Below are positions 16,606 to 24,505 of a stretch of 64,000 nt of DNA, piece by piece. A program made the translations under genes and the position numbers. Location: the NCBI RefSeq assembly GCF_022346005.1, contig NZ_JAKRMY010000007.1, positions 1-64,000 of the forward strand. Direction: 5' to 3'. Below the pieces are notes generated by a model. It saw nothing but the letters and a program-made list of their open reading frames with translations, was not told the DNA's origin and did not search any database. How positions within the stretch are numbered: the first letter of the stretch is position 1; each line of letters opens with the position of its first letter. The stretch comes from Corynebacterium sp. ACRPS. Lineage in GTDB: Bacteria; Actinomycetota; Actinomycetes; Mycobacteriales; Mycobacteriaceae.

Positions 16606-16632
16606 AAGGCCCGCAGGGACTCCGCGGGCCTT
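16606..16632. terminator. Bidirectional terminator between ABC permease and gapB
   Basis: AAGGCCCGC (16606-16614) and GCGGGCCTT (16624-16632) form a perfect 9 bp stem between two convergent genes. Short A/T stretches lie on both sides. Confidence 0.75.
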
Positions 16633-16645
16633 AAACTATGCAAGC

Positions 16646-18100
16646 TTAAAGCTCAGAGGGAGATACGCGCTTGGGCAGGACCACCGGGCGGGCATTAGAA
16701 AGCCCCTCCACCACGCGGATGACCTGGTTGGAGTAACCGAACTCGTTGTCGTACCAGACGTAGAGCACCAGGTGCTTGCCGGAAGCGATGGTGGCGATGC
16801 CATCGACGATGCCGGCATTAGTATTGCCCACGAAGTCGCTAGAGACGACCTCTGGGGAGGCGATGTAGGAAATCTGCTGGCGCAGATCAGAGTGCAGGGA
16901 GACGTTACGCAAGAAGTCATTGACCTCATCGCGGTCGACCTCTTGCTCCAGCTCCAAGTTAAGCACCGCCATGGACACATCCGGGGTAGGAACGCGGATG
17001 GCGTTACCGGTCAGCTTGCCTTCGAACTCCGGCAGAGCCTTGGCCACAGCCTTGGCGGCACCGGTGGCGGCAAGCACCATGTTCAGGCCAGCGGCGCGGC
17101 CGCGGCGCTCGCCCTTGTGGTAGTTATCAATGAGGTTTTGGTCATTGGTAAACGAGTGCGCGGTTTCCACGTGGCCGTGGGCCACGCCGTAGCGGTCATT
17201 GATCACCTTGAGCACCGGGGTAATGCCGTTGGTGGTGCACGATGCGGCGGAGAGGATCTTATCGTCATCGGTAATGGCGGAATCGTTGATGCCAAAGACG
17301 ATGTTTTTGATATCGCCCTTGCCCGGCGCGGTCAGCAGCACGCGGGCCACGCCCTTGGCCTCTAGGTGCTGGGACAGGCCTTCCTTATCGCGCCAAACAC
17401 CGGTGTTATCCACCAGCACGGCGTTGTTGATGCCGTATTCGGTGTAATCGATCGTGGCTGGGTCGTTGGCGTAGATCATCTGGATCTTGGTGCCATTGGC
17501 CCAGATAACCTGTTCTTCCTCGTCCACGCTGATGGTGCCGTTGAAGGCGCCGTGGACGGAATCGCGGCGCAGGAGGCTGGCGCGCTTGATAATGTCCCCT
17601 TCGCCCTTATTGCGCACCACAATCGCGCGCAGGCGCACGCCGCCGTAAGCGGCCTCGCGGGCAACAAGGATGCGGGCAAGGAGGCGGCCGATGCGGCCAA
17701 AGCCGTACAGCACGACATCGGTTGGGTCGATATCCTCGCCGGCACCGACGATTTCCGTGAGTTCATCTTCGAGGTAGCGGCGCAGGTCTTCTTCGCCTGA
17801 CTCTTCAAAGCCCAGGAGGAGGCGTCCGACGTCGATGGACGCGGAGCTTAGGTTCATATCCGCTAACTCGGACAGGATGGGCAGGGTTTCTGCCGTGGAG
17901 AGCTGGCGCTGGGCAATGCGGCGTCCGTAGCGGTGGGACTTGATGATGTCGATATCGGTCTGCCCCACCAGCGGGCGGCCGAAGATGGTGGCGACGACGT
18001 TGTTATTGCGGTGCAGTTGGTGGATGAGGGGAATCATCTGTTGCGCCAATTCGAGGCGCTCGTTCCAGTCATCATGTCCAATATGTGCGTTCGCAGTCAC
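16646..18100 (-). CDS. gapB: Glyceraldehyde-3-phosphate dehydrogenase, long GapB/GapX type
   Basis: The 484-residue protein is about 150 residues longer than glycolytic GAPDH. An N-terminal extension (about 1-125, MIPLIHQLHRNNNVVATIFGRPLVG) precedes the Rossmann motif YGFGRIGRLLARIL. The catalytic Cys is in SAASCTTNGITP, and the C-terminal signature WYDNEFGYSNQV is present. In C. glutamicum the homologous long enzyme (GapB/GapX) is described as the gluconeogenic, NADP-using form, distinct from GapA in the pgk operon. The start is GTG at 18100 with GGAG just upstream. It is monocistronic, with a terminator hairpin shared with the convergent gene. Confidence 0.9.
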   Translation of the reverse strand: MTANAHIGHDDWNERLELAQQMIPLIHQLHRNNNVVATIFGRPLVGQTDIDIIKSHRYGRRIAQRQLSTAETLPILSELADMNLSSASIDVGRLLLGFEESGEEDLRRYLEDELTEIVGAGEDIDPTDVVLYGFGRIGRLLARILVAREAAYGGVRLRAIVVRNKGEGDIIKRASLLRRDSVHGAFNGTISVDEEEQVIWANGTKIQMIYANDPATIDYTEYGINNAVLVDNTGVWRDKEGLSQHLEAKGVARVLLTAPGKGDIKNIVFGINDSAITDDDKILSAASCTTNGITPVLKVINDRYGVAHGHVETAHSFTNDQNLIDNYHKGERRGRAAGLNMVLAATGAAKAVAKALPEFEGKLTGNAIRVPTPDVSMAVLNLELEQEVDRDEVNDFLRNVSLHSDLRQQISYIASPEVVSSDFVGNTNAGIVDGIATIASGKHLVLYVWYDNEFGYSNQVIRVVEGLSNARPVVLPKRVSPSEL

Positions 18101-18163
18101 GAGGCTCCATCCATTTCTATTTCGGGGGTGGCTAGAAATCTTCGCCCCAAATTTTAGCGTGTA

Positions 18164-19159
18164 TCAGTGTTTGTTTTGGCATAGGGAGTCCAGAATGTCT
18201 GCGACACTACCCCCGCGGATTTTGGCGGCCGGCTCACCTACGAGGCAGTAGGCTACGGCGTCATCGTGCTGCGCTCGGCGTTCCTTGAGCACGGAATTAA
18301 GCATGGGATATACCGGAGGTACATCGGGGTGGGCGCGGGTGTAGTCGGTCTCTAAACCGCGGGCATGGCGCCCCGAAAAGGCGCGGGTGGAGACGGTGGC
18401 CCCGCCGCGCTGGAGAAGCTTACGGTTGTAGTCACTGGTTCCGGCTTCTTTACTCAGCAAAAAGGCAGAGCCGCACGACGCGGCGGCCACGCCGGGCAGG
18501 CTTAAAACCTGGGTTACCTCTCCTGCCGTGCGCAACCCGCCTGCGGCAATCAGCGAGATGTTTGGTGCGACCGTGTGGACGGCTTCGTGGACGGCGGCGA
18601 TGAGATCTGGCAGAGGTCGATCATCGGGAAGCGCGGTGCGGTCCCACGTGCCGCGGTGCCCGCCGGCATAAGGGCCCTGTACGCACAGCGCGTCCACTCC
18701 CAGTTTGGCGGCGGCGCGGGCCTCATCGGGTGTGGTGACGGTGGTCCAAGCCTCGGCACCCGCGGCGTGGATGCGGGCAAGCTGCGCTGCATCAAAGGTG
18801 CCGAACATGGACCACACGACGCGCGCGCCGCCCTGCAACGCCAGCTCGAGCTTGTCGCGGAAGCCGAAGGAATAATCGGGATCCGGTAGCGAGGTGCCTT
18901 CGGCCGCGGCCAGGTCCGCGGCGGCGGCCAACTGCTCAGGAGTTAACGGATCCTGCGGGCAAAACAGGTTCGCCCCAAAGGGGATGCCGGCGCAGGCATC
19001 AATCTGGCTGCGGGCAGAATCCACGCTGGCAGACCCAAGCCCCAAGGTGCCAAAGGAGCCCGCCGCATGCGCGGCGCGCACCAGATCCACGGTGGTAGGC
19101 CCGCCCGCCATGGGCGCTGGCATTACGGTTCGGCGCAAAGATTGAATAACCTTGCTCAT
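18164..19159 (-). CDS. Nitronate monooxygenase-like flavoprotein
   Basis: The 331-residue protein has the TIM-barrel pattern of the NMO/2-nitropropane dioxygenase family: PAPMAGGPTTVDLVRAAHAAG at the N-terminus, an FMN-phosphate region LIAAGGLRTAGEV, and GVAAASCGSAFLLSKEAG. GGHRGTWD supplies the conserved GGH catalytic-region motif. Members oxidise alkyl nitronates; others are enoyl-ACP reductase-like, so the substrate is unproved. I chose the ATG at 19159 because TACAGT sits 8 bases upstream (leaderless pattern) and a longer frame to 19192 adds nothing family-like. Confidence 0.8.
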   Translation of the reverse strand: MSKVIQSLRRTVMPAPMAGGPTTVDLVRAAHAAGSFGTLGLGSASVDSARSQIDACAGIPFGANLFCPQDPLTPEQLAAAADLAAAEGTSLPDPDYSFGFRDKLELALQGGARVVWSMFGTFDAAQLARIHAAGAEAWTTVTTPDEARAAAKLGVDALCVQGPYAGGHRGTWDRTALPDDRPLPDLIAAVHEAVHTVAPNISLIAAGGLRTAGEVTQVLSLPGVAAASCGSAFLLSKEAGTSDYNRKLLQRGGATVSTRAFSGRHARGLETDYTRAHPDVPPVYPMLNSVLKERRAQHDDAVAYCLVGEPAAKIRGGSVADILDSLCQNKH

Positions 19160-19194
19160 AGGAAACCACTGTACCAAGCTAGAAAGGCGCATTC

Positions 19195-19842
19195 GTGGCA
19201 GCTTTGACAGATATTATTGCCCGGATTTTCGGCGGTCCCTCGCCAGCGCAGCAGGGGCTGGATCCGTCCGAGTTAGAGGCAGACTGGCTCATTGTTGGCC
19301 TGGGCAATCCCGGCGCGAAGTACGCCGCCACGCGCCATAACGTGGGCTATATGGCCGTCGATGATGTGCTTGCCCAAGGCGGCGACGTGCTCGAGCCGGT
19401 GCGCGGGATGGACCTCGAGGTGGCCCCGCTGCGCTGGGGTGATACCCGCGCGCTGGCGGTGCGCACGACGACGTTTATGAACCTCTCCGGCGATCCGATT
19501 GCCCCGCTGGCGCAGGCTTTGGGCATTGCGGCAGACCACATCATCGTCATCCACGATGAGCTCGATCTGCCGGCCAATAAGATTCGTCTGAAGCAGGGTG
19601 GCAATGAAAATGGGCACAACGGGCTGAAGTCGCTCACGCACAACCTGGGCACGCGGGACTATGTGCGCGTGCGCATTGGCATCGCGCGCCCGCCCAAGGG
19701 CTCGTCGGTTCCGGATTATGTCTTAGCGCCTGTCGATGCCGGCCCCGGCTTCGATACCGCCATCGCCACCGCCGCCGAAGCTGCCCAGCTCATCGCCACG
19801 CAAGGGCTCGTACAAGCCCAAAACCGCATTCACTCACGCTAG
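19195..19842 (+). CDS. pth: Peptidyl-tRNA hydrolase, second copy
   Basis: The 215-residue protein is about 35 residues longer than the copy at 10096, through an N-terminal extension (ALTDIIARIFGGPSPAQQGL). The catalytic core is intact: VGLGNPGAKYAATRHNVGYMAVD, MNLSGDPIAPL, HDELDLPANKIRLKQGGNENGHNGLKSL and RIGIARPPKGSS. GTG at 19195 follows AGAAAGG. Two pth genes are also known in C. glutamicum. Its TAG stop shares the palindrome CTAG with the stop of the convergent ktrA. Confidence 0.92.
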   Translation: MAALTDIIARIFGGPSPAQQGLDPSELEADWLIVGLGNPGAKYAATRHNVGYMAVDDVLAQGGDVLEPVRGMDLEVAPLRWGDTRALAVRTTTFMNLSGDPIAPLAQALGIAADHIIVIHDELDLPANKIRLKQGGNENGHNGLKSLTHNLGTRDYVRVRIGIARPPKGSSVPDYVLAPVDAGPGFDTAIATAAEAAQLIATQGLVQAQNRIHSR

Positions 19843-20531
19843 GACTGGGAAAATTTCTCCAGCGCCTGCGGGCTGCCGGCGGCGACGATGAAGTCAGTGG
19901 GGGCGAGCTGGGTGGCATCGGCAAGCGGGGCCCAAGCACCCTCTGCCTGGCAGACCGAGACCAACTGCACGTGGTAGGTGCGCCAAACCTCGCCCAGATC
20001 GAGCGGGCGGCCTGTGACCGAGGAGGGCGCGGCCATCTGCGTCACGCCGTAGTACGGGGCGATCTCAGCAAAGTCGCGGAAGCGCCCGCCCAAGAGGTAG
20101 GCCACGCGGCGGCCTGTGTCCCGCTCCGGGCGGATGACGTGGTGGGCGCCAATCTGGCGCAGGATGCGCTCGTGGGCCTCCGAATTCGCCTTGGCCCAAA
20201 TATCCTTGACCCCCAGCTCCACCAGGTTAGACACAGTGAGGATGGAGGCCTCCAGGTGCGAGCCAATGCCCACGATGACCCGCTCCACCTCGTCGATGCC
20301 CAGCTGGCGCAACGCCGCCGGATCGGTGGTATCGGCCGAGATGGCCTCGGTTAAATGCGGCGCTCGTTCGCGCACGATTTTCTCATCGGAATCGATACCG
20401 AGAACCTCTACCCCATGGCCCATGAGCTCGCTTGCCAGGGAACAACCAAACCGCCCCAAGCCAATGACGACGACCGGGGCGATGTCGAGGGTGGCGCGGG
20501 AGCGGCCCAACGCCTTAAAAATGCTAGCCAA
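19839..20531 (-). CDS. ktrA: Potassium uptake regulatory subunit, KtrA/TrkA family
   Basis: The cytoplasmic RCK protein of 230 residues has the Rossmann motif VIGLGRFGCSLASELMGHGVEVLGIDSD (about 20-47), an acidic nucleotide-ribose contact after it, and a C-terminal RCK_C domain (about 145-225). It gates the membrane subunit in response to ATP/ADP or c-di-AMP (family knowledge). It is downstream of and overlaps ktrB by 8 bases, so the two are one operon. Confidence 0.9.
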   Translation of the reverse strand: MASIFKALGRSRATLDIAPVVVIGLGRFGCSLASELMGHGVEVLGIDSDEKIVRERAPHLTEAISADTTDPAALRQLGIDEVERVIVGIGSHLEASILTVSNLVELGVKDIWAKANSEAHERILRQIGAHHVIRPERDTGRRVAYLLGGRFRDFAEIAPYYGVTQMAAPSSVTGRPLDLGEVWRTYHVQLVSVCQAEGAWAPLADATQLAPTDFIVAAGSPQALEKFSQS

Positions 20532-21876
20532 TGAAGGGCCTTTCTTCGGGGTAGCTGTAGCGGCGGCTTAAATTCTTTGCCGCCAGCGCTGCTACCAGGG
20601 TGGTTGGGCCAACGCGGCCCAGGTACATGATGAAGCACAGCACGATTTGTGAGGGTGCGGACAAGCTGGCGGTAATCCCAGTGGATAGGCCCACTGTGGC
20701 GAAGGCGGACATGACCTCGAAGGAGACCTGATCGCCGCTAAATTGCGGATCGAAAAAGCGCAGCGCCGCCACACCGAGGGTCACCACCAGCACGCCGGCG
20801 AAGCTCAATGCTAGCGCCTGCCGGGTAACGCTGTGGGGAAGGCTGCGGTGGTAGATCGAGGTCTTTTCCTTGCCCAAGAACTCCGCGGCCATGACGGCTA
20901 GCAGCACGCACGCGGTGGTGACCTTGATGCCGCCGGCGGTACCGGCAGAGCCGCCGCCGATGAACATCAACGTATCGGTGCCCATGAGCGTTACCGGGTG
21001 AACCTCACCGTAGTCGAAGGTATTAAATCCGGCCGTGCGCGGGGAGACGCTGGCAAAGAACGCGTTGAGGATTTTCTCGCCCCACGACATCGGCGCCAGC
21101 ACGCCATTCCACTCCGTCAAAGCGAAAAATATCGTGCCGACTACAAGTAGCACGCCGGTGGCCGCCAAGGTCATGCGCGCCGTGATAGAAATGCGGCGCG
21201 TCGCCTCCGACCCGCGACGCACGTGGCGCACCAATTCCGCCCAGACCGGAAAACCCAGCCCGCCGCCGATGACCGCCCCGGCCAGCGGCAAGAGGATCCA
21301 GGCATCGCCCACAAAGGGCACGAGATTATCGCTATTGGTGCTAAACCCAGCGTTATTAAAGGCCGAGATGGCGTGGAAGATGCCCTCCCATAACGCCCGC
21401 GGGAAGGAATGCCCGTAGCCCACCATAAGCCGCGCGGTGACCGCCGCGGCGATAATGCTTTCTACCACCGCGGTAAAGGCGAAGGTAAAAATCAGGGTGC
21501 GGCGGATGCCACCGGCGAGGATGGGCCGGCTTTCATAGGCGCCGGTCTTGCGGGCCTTAAAACTAATCCGGCCGGTCAAAAGCAGGCCGGATAGCGAGGC
21601 CAGCGACATAATCCCCAAACCACCCAGTTGGATCAGGGCCAAGATGACGACCTGCCCGGCCGGGCTCCAGAAGCTGCCGGTATCGACCACGACCAGGCCG
21701 GTCAGTGAGACCGCGGAGGTCGCGGTAAAAAGGGCAGATAAAAACGAGGCGCGGGAATCTCCGGCCTCGGCGAACGGCAGTAAGAGCAGAACCGTTCCTA
21801 TCAAGATGAGCAGTAGAAACCCGGTGGCGGTTAGCCGCGCTGGTCCCCACTGCCGCAGAAAAAGCAGGCGCTTCAC
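20524..21876 (-). CDS. ktrB: Potassium-translocating membrane subunit, KtrB/TrkH family
   Basis: The four pore loops expected of the family are visible: ATSAVSLTGLVVVDTG, AISAFNNAGFSTNS, SVSPRTAGFNTFDYG and FATVGLSTGIT, each with the central Gly of the selectivity filter. The protein has about eight to ten membrane helices and about 450 residues. I chose GTG at 21876 (VKRLLFLRQWGPARLTATGF) over the longer frame from 21945. A promoter with TTCCGC, a 17 bp spacer and TATACT ends 8 bases before this GTG, implying a leaderless mRNA. It forms an operon with ktrA. Confidence 0.9.
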   Translation of the reverse strand: MKRLLFLRQWGPARLTATGFLLLILIGTVLLLLPFAEAGDSRASFLSALFTATSAVSLTGLVVVDTGSFWSPAGQVVILALIQLGGLGIMSLASLSGLLLTGRISFKARKTGAYESRPILAGGIRRTLIFTFAFTAVVESIIAAAVTARLMVGYGHSFPRALWEGIFHAISAFNNAGFSTNSDNLVPFVGDAWILLPLAGAVIGGGLGFPVWAELVRHVRRGSEATRRISITARMTLAATGVLLVVGTIFFALTEWNGVLAPMSWGEKILNAFFASVSPRTAGFNTFDYGEVHPVTLMGTDTLMFIGGGSAGTAGGIKVTTACVLLAVMAAEFLGKEKTSIYHRSLPHSVTRQALALSFAGVLVVTLGVAALRFFDPQFSGDQVSFEVMSAFATVGLSTGITASLSAPSQIVLCFIMYLGRVGPTTLVAALAAKNLSRRYSYPEERPFIG

Positions 21877-21884
21877 AAGCCGGA

Positions 21885-21913
21885 AGTATAGACCTGTCCA
21901 GCCCCAAGCGGAA
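21885..21913 (-). promoter_or_regulatory. Promoter of ktrBA
   Basis: On the minus strand, TTCCGC (21913-21908), a 17 bp spacer and TATACT (21890-21885). The transcription start would fall at or within one or two bases of the GTG at 21876. Confidence 0.55.
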
Positions 21914-21955
21914 CTGCTAGGCGGCCCCCAGTGGACAAATATCACGAACGAATGT

Positions 21956-21978
21956 CGCGGACGGATATCACGTCCGCG
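21956..21978. promoter_or_regulatory. Inverted repeat upstream of the SDR gene
   Basis: CGCGGACG (21956-21963) and CGTCCGCG (21971-21978) flank a 7-base spacer. The direct repeat ATATCACG occurs at 21939-21946 and 21965-21972, 26 bases apart. The site abuts the TAAAAT (21981-21986) in front of the SDR start, an operator-like position between -35 and -10. Confidence 0.5.
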
Positions 21979-21993
21979 GCTAAAATCGGGCCT

Positions 21994-22830
21994 ATGACTT
22001 CGCCGTACTCCGCAGCTAGGACCATCGTGATTACCGGGGCATCGTCAGGCATTGGTGCCGCGGCCGCCCGGCAAATTCACCGCACCCGCCCGCAGGATAA
22101 CCTCGTCATCATCGGCCGCAATCCGGACAAGACCAAGGCCGTTGCTCAGGAAGTAGGCGGGCAGTATTTCCTCGCCGATTTCGAATCGCTGGCCCAGGTC
22201 CGCCAGCTGGCCGATGATCTGCAACAACTGGAGCGCATCGATGCCTTGGGCAATAATGGCGGCGGCATTTTCGATGGCCCCACCATGACCGCCGATGGTT
22301 TCGAGCGCACGTGGCAAGTCAACGTCGTCGCGCCGTTCCTGCTGACGTCGCTGCTGCAAGAAAAGCTGCGCGATAGTAACGCCACCGTGGTCAACACGGC
22401 GTCGTTAGCTAATATGCTGATCTCGAATTTCGATCCGGCAGATCCCAATACGCTGGAGCATTTCAGCCCAGAGCGCGCATACGGCAATGCCAAGCTGGCG
22501 GATATCTTGCTCGCCAGGTTTATCGATGCCCACGGCATCAACGCGGTGTCCTTTCACCCGGGCGTTTTAGCCACCGAGTTTGGCAAGTCCTCCAAGGGGC
22601 TTACGGGCAAGGTGTACTCCGGGGTCATCGGCAAAGCCTTTGGCACCGCAGAGGCCGGCGGCGAGAACTTGGCCTACTTCCTCACCGGCACCGAGGGCAT
22701 CCATTTCCAGTCCGGGGAATATTACAATAATAGGCGTTCGCTGGGCCTGCAGCGCCCGATTGCGAAGAACACCTCCGTGGCCCACCGCGTCTTTGAGGAT
22801 CTGGGCCGCCGCCTCAATGTGGAGTGGTAG
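21994..22830 (+). CDS. Short-chain dehydrogenase/reductase
   Basis: The 278-residue Rossmann enzyme has the cofactor motif VITGASSGIGAAAA near residue 12, then GRNPDKTK, which suggests NADPH preference. The structural NNAG is altered to NNGGG. The catalytic Ser is in NTASLANM and the catalytic YxxxK is YGNAK. The end (QSGEYYNNRRSLGLQRP) resembles retinol-dehydrogenase/protochlorophyllide-like SDRs; the substrate is unknown. I chose ATG 21994 because TAAAAT ends 7 bases upstream. The next gene starts 24 bases after the stop. Confidence 0.88.
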   Translation: MTSPYSAARTIVITGASSGIGAAAARQIHRTRPQDNLVIIGRNPDKTKAVAQEVGGQYFLADFESLAQVRQLADDLQQLERIDALGNNGGGIFDGPTMTADGFERTWQVNVVAPFLLTSLLQEKLRDSNATVVNTASLANMLISNFDPADPNTLEHFSPERAYGNAKLADILLARFIDAHGINAVSFHPGVLATEFGKSSKGLTGKVYSGVIGKAFGTAEAGGENLAYFLTGTEGIHFQSGEYYNNRRSLGLQRPIAKNTSVAHRVFEDLGRRLNVEW

Positions 22831-22854
22831 CGCGCAAGCACTAGACTATGGCGC

Positions 22855-24489
22855 ATGAGTTCTGTCGCTTTTGAGGCCTCGCGCCGCCGCACGTTCGCCG
22901 TTATCGCCCACCCGGATGCCGGTAAGTCCACGCTGACGGAGGCGCTGGCGCTGCACGCGCACGTGATTAATGAGGCCGGCGCGGTCCACGGCAAGGGCAA
23001 CCGCAAGTCCACCGTGTCTGACTGGATGGACATGGAGAAAAACCGCGGTATCTCCGTGGCCTCGTCCGCGCTGCAGTTTGAATACGCCCCAGAGGGACAC
23101 GAGGGCGAGCCTTATATGATCAACCTGGTTGATACCCCAGGTCACGCGGACTTTTCGGAGGATACCTACCGCGTGCTTACCGCGGTAGATGCCGCAGTGA
23201 TGCTTATCGATGCCGCCAAGGGCCTCGAGCCACAGACCCTCAAGCTCTTCCGCGTCTGTAAGGCGCGCGGGCTGCCCATCGTCACGGTGATCAACAAGTG
23301 GGACCGCGTGGGCCGCGAGCCGCTCGAGCTCGTTGATGAGATCGTGAACGAAATCCAGCTGCAGCCCACCCCGCTGTACTGGCCAGTGGGCATCGCGGGC
23401 GATTTCCGCGGCCTAGCCCACATCAACGACGACGGCGAGGCCGATAATTACATCCACTTCATCCGCACCGCTGGTGGTTCCACCATCGCACCGGAGGAAC
23501 ACTACGATCCGGCGGCTGCAGAAGAAAAGGAAGAGGATGTGTGGGAAACCACGGTGGAAGAAGCCGAGCTGCTTGCAGCCGATGGCGCCCTGCACGATCA
23601 AGAGCTCTTTGAGCAGTGCGTGACTTCCCCACTCATCTTCGCCTCGGCCATGTTGAACTTCGGCGTCCACCAAATCCTGGATACCCTGTGCGCTATCGCC
23701 CCGGCCCCGCATTCCCGCGAATCCGATCCCAAGGCCGTGGAAGCGGCCACCAGCGCCATCGATGAGGTGCGCGAGGTCGCCGATGACTTTTCCGGCGTCG
23801 TCTTCAAGGTGCAGGCGGGCATGGACCAAAAGCACCGCGATAACCTGGCGTTTATGCGCGTGGTCTCCGGCGAATTCGAGCGCGGCATGCAGGTCAACCA
23901 CGCCCAATCCGGGCGCAGCTTTTCCACCAAGTATGCGCTGACGGTCTTTGGCCGCACCCGCGATACCGTGGATACCGCTTACCCGGGCGATATCGTTGGC
24001 CTCGTCAACGCGGGCGCGCTGGCGCCCGGCGACACCATCTACTCCGGCAAAAAGGTGCAGTTTAAGCCCATGCCCCAATTCGCCCCGGAGGCCTTCCGCA
24101 TCCTGCGCGCGAAATCGCTGGGCAAGTACAAGGCCTTCCGCAAGGGCTTGGAGCAGCTCTCGGCCGAGGGCGTGGTGCAGATCCTGCGCAACGATGAGCG
24201 CGGCGATGCCTCCCCGGTCATGGCTGCGGTCGGCCCCATGCAGTTCGAGGTCATGCAGGCCCGCATGGAATTCGAGTACAACGTCGAAACCGTCACCGAG
24301 CCCATCCCCTACTCCGTGGCGCGGCGCACCGATGCCGAATCCGCACCGGAGCTCGGCCGCCAGCGCGGCGTGGAGATCTTCACCCGCCAGGACGGCGAGC
24401 TCATCGCCCTCTTTGGCGATAAATGGAAGCTCGCCTTCATTGAAAAGGAACACCCAGAGCTCACCATGGAGACGTTGGTCGCGGATTAA
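22855..24489 (+). CDS. prfC: Peptide chain release factor 3
   Basis: RF3 is the GTPase that recycles RF1/RF2 after termination. G1 is AHPDAGKST near residue 18, G2 lies around KNRGISVASSAL, G3 is DTPGHADFSEDTYR and G4 is NKWDR (the usual NKxD with Trp). The 544-residue length and the domain II/III segments (VVFKVQAGMDQKHRDN, FAPEAFRILRAK, VVQILRNDERGD) match RF3 rather than EF-G. TAGACT lies 7 bases before the ATG, so a leaderless transcript is likely even though the SDR gene ends just upstream. Confidence 0.93.
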   Translation: MSSVAFEASRRRTFAVIAHPDAGKSTLTEALALHAHVINEAGAVHGKGNRKSTVSDWMDMEKNRGISVASSALQFEYAPEGHEGEPYMINLVDTPGHADFSEDTYRVLTAVDAAVMLIDAAKGLEPQTLKLFRVCKARGLPIVTVINKWDRVGREPLELVDEIVNEIQLQPTPLYWPVGIAGDFRGLAHINDDGEADNYIHFIRTAGGSTIAPEEHYDPAAAEEKEEDVWETTVEEAELLAADGALHDQELFEQCVTSPLIFASAMLNFGVHQILDTLCAIAPAPHSRESDPKAVEAATSAIDEVREVADDFSGVVFKVQAGMDQKHRDNLAFMRVVSGEFERGMQVNHAQSGRSFSTKYALTVFGRTRDTVDTAYPGDIVGLVNAGALAPGDTIYSGKKVQFKPMPQFAPEAFRILRAKSLGKYKAFRKGLEQLSAEGVVQILRNDERGDASPVMAAVGPMQFEVMQARMEFEYNVETVTEPIPYSVARRTDAESAPELGRQRGVEIFTRQDGELIALFGDKWKLAFIEKEHPELTMETLVAD

Positions 24490-24505
24490 TAGAGCGGCTG
24501 CCCCG

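Noticed and set aside
23413-24453. 346-codon open frame opposite prfC
   Set aside because: Shadow of the RF3 gene; composition is Gly/Leu/His-rich and no start signal or motif is present.
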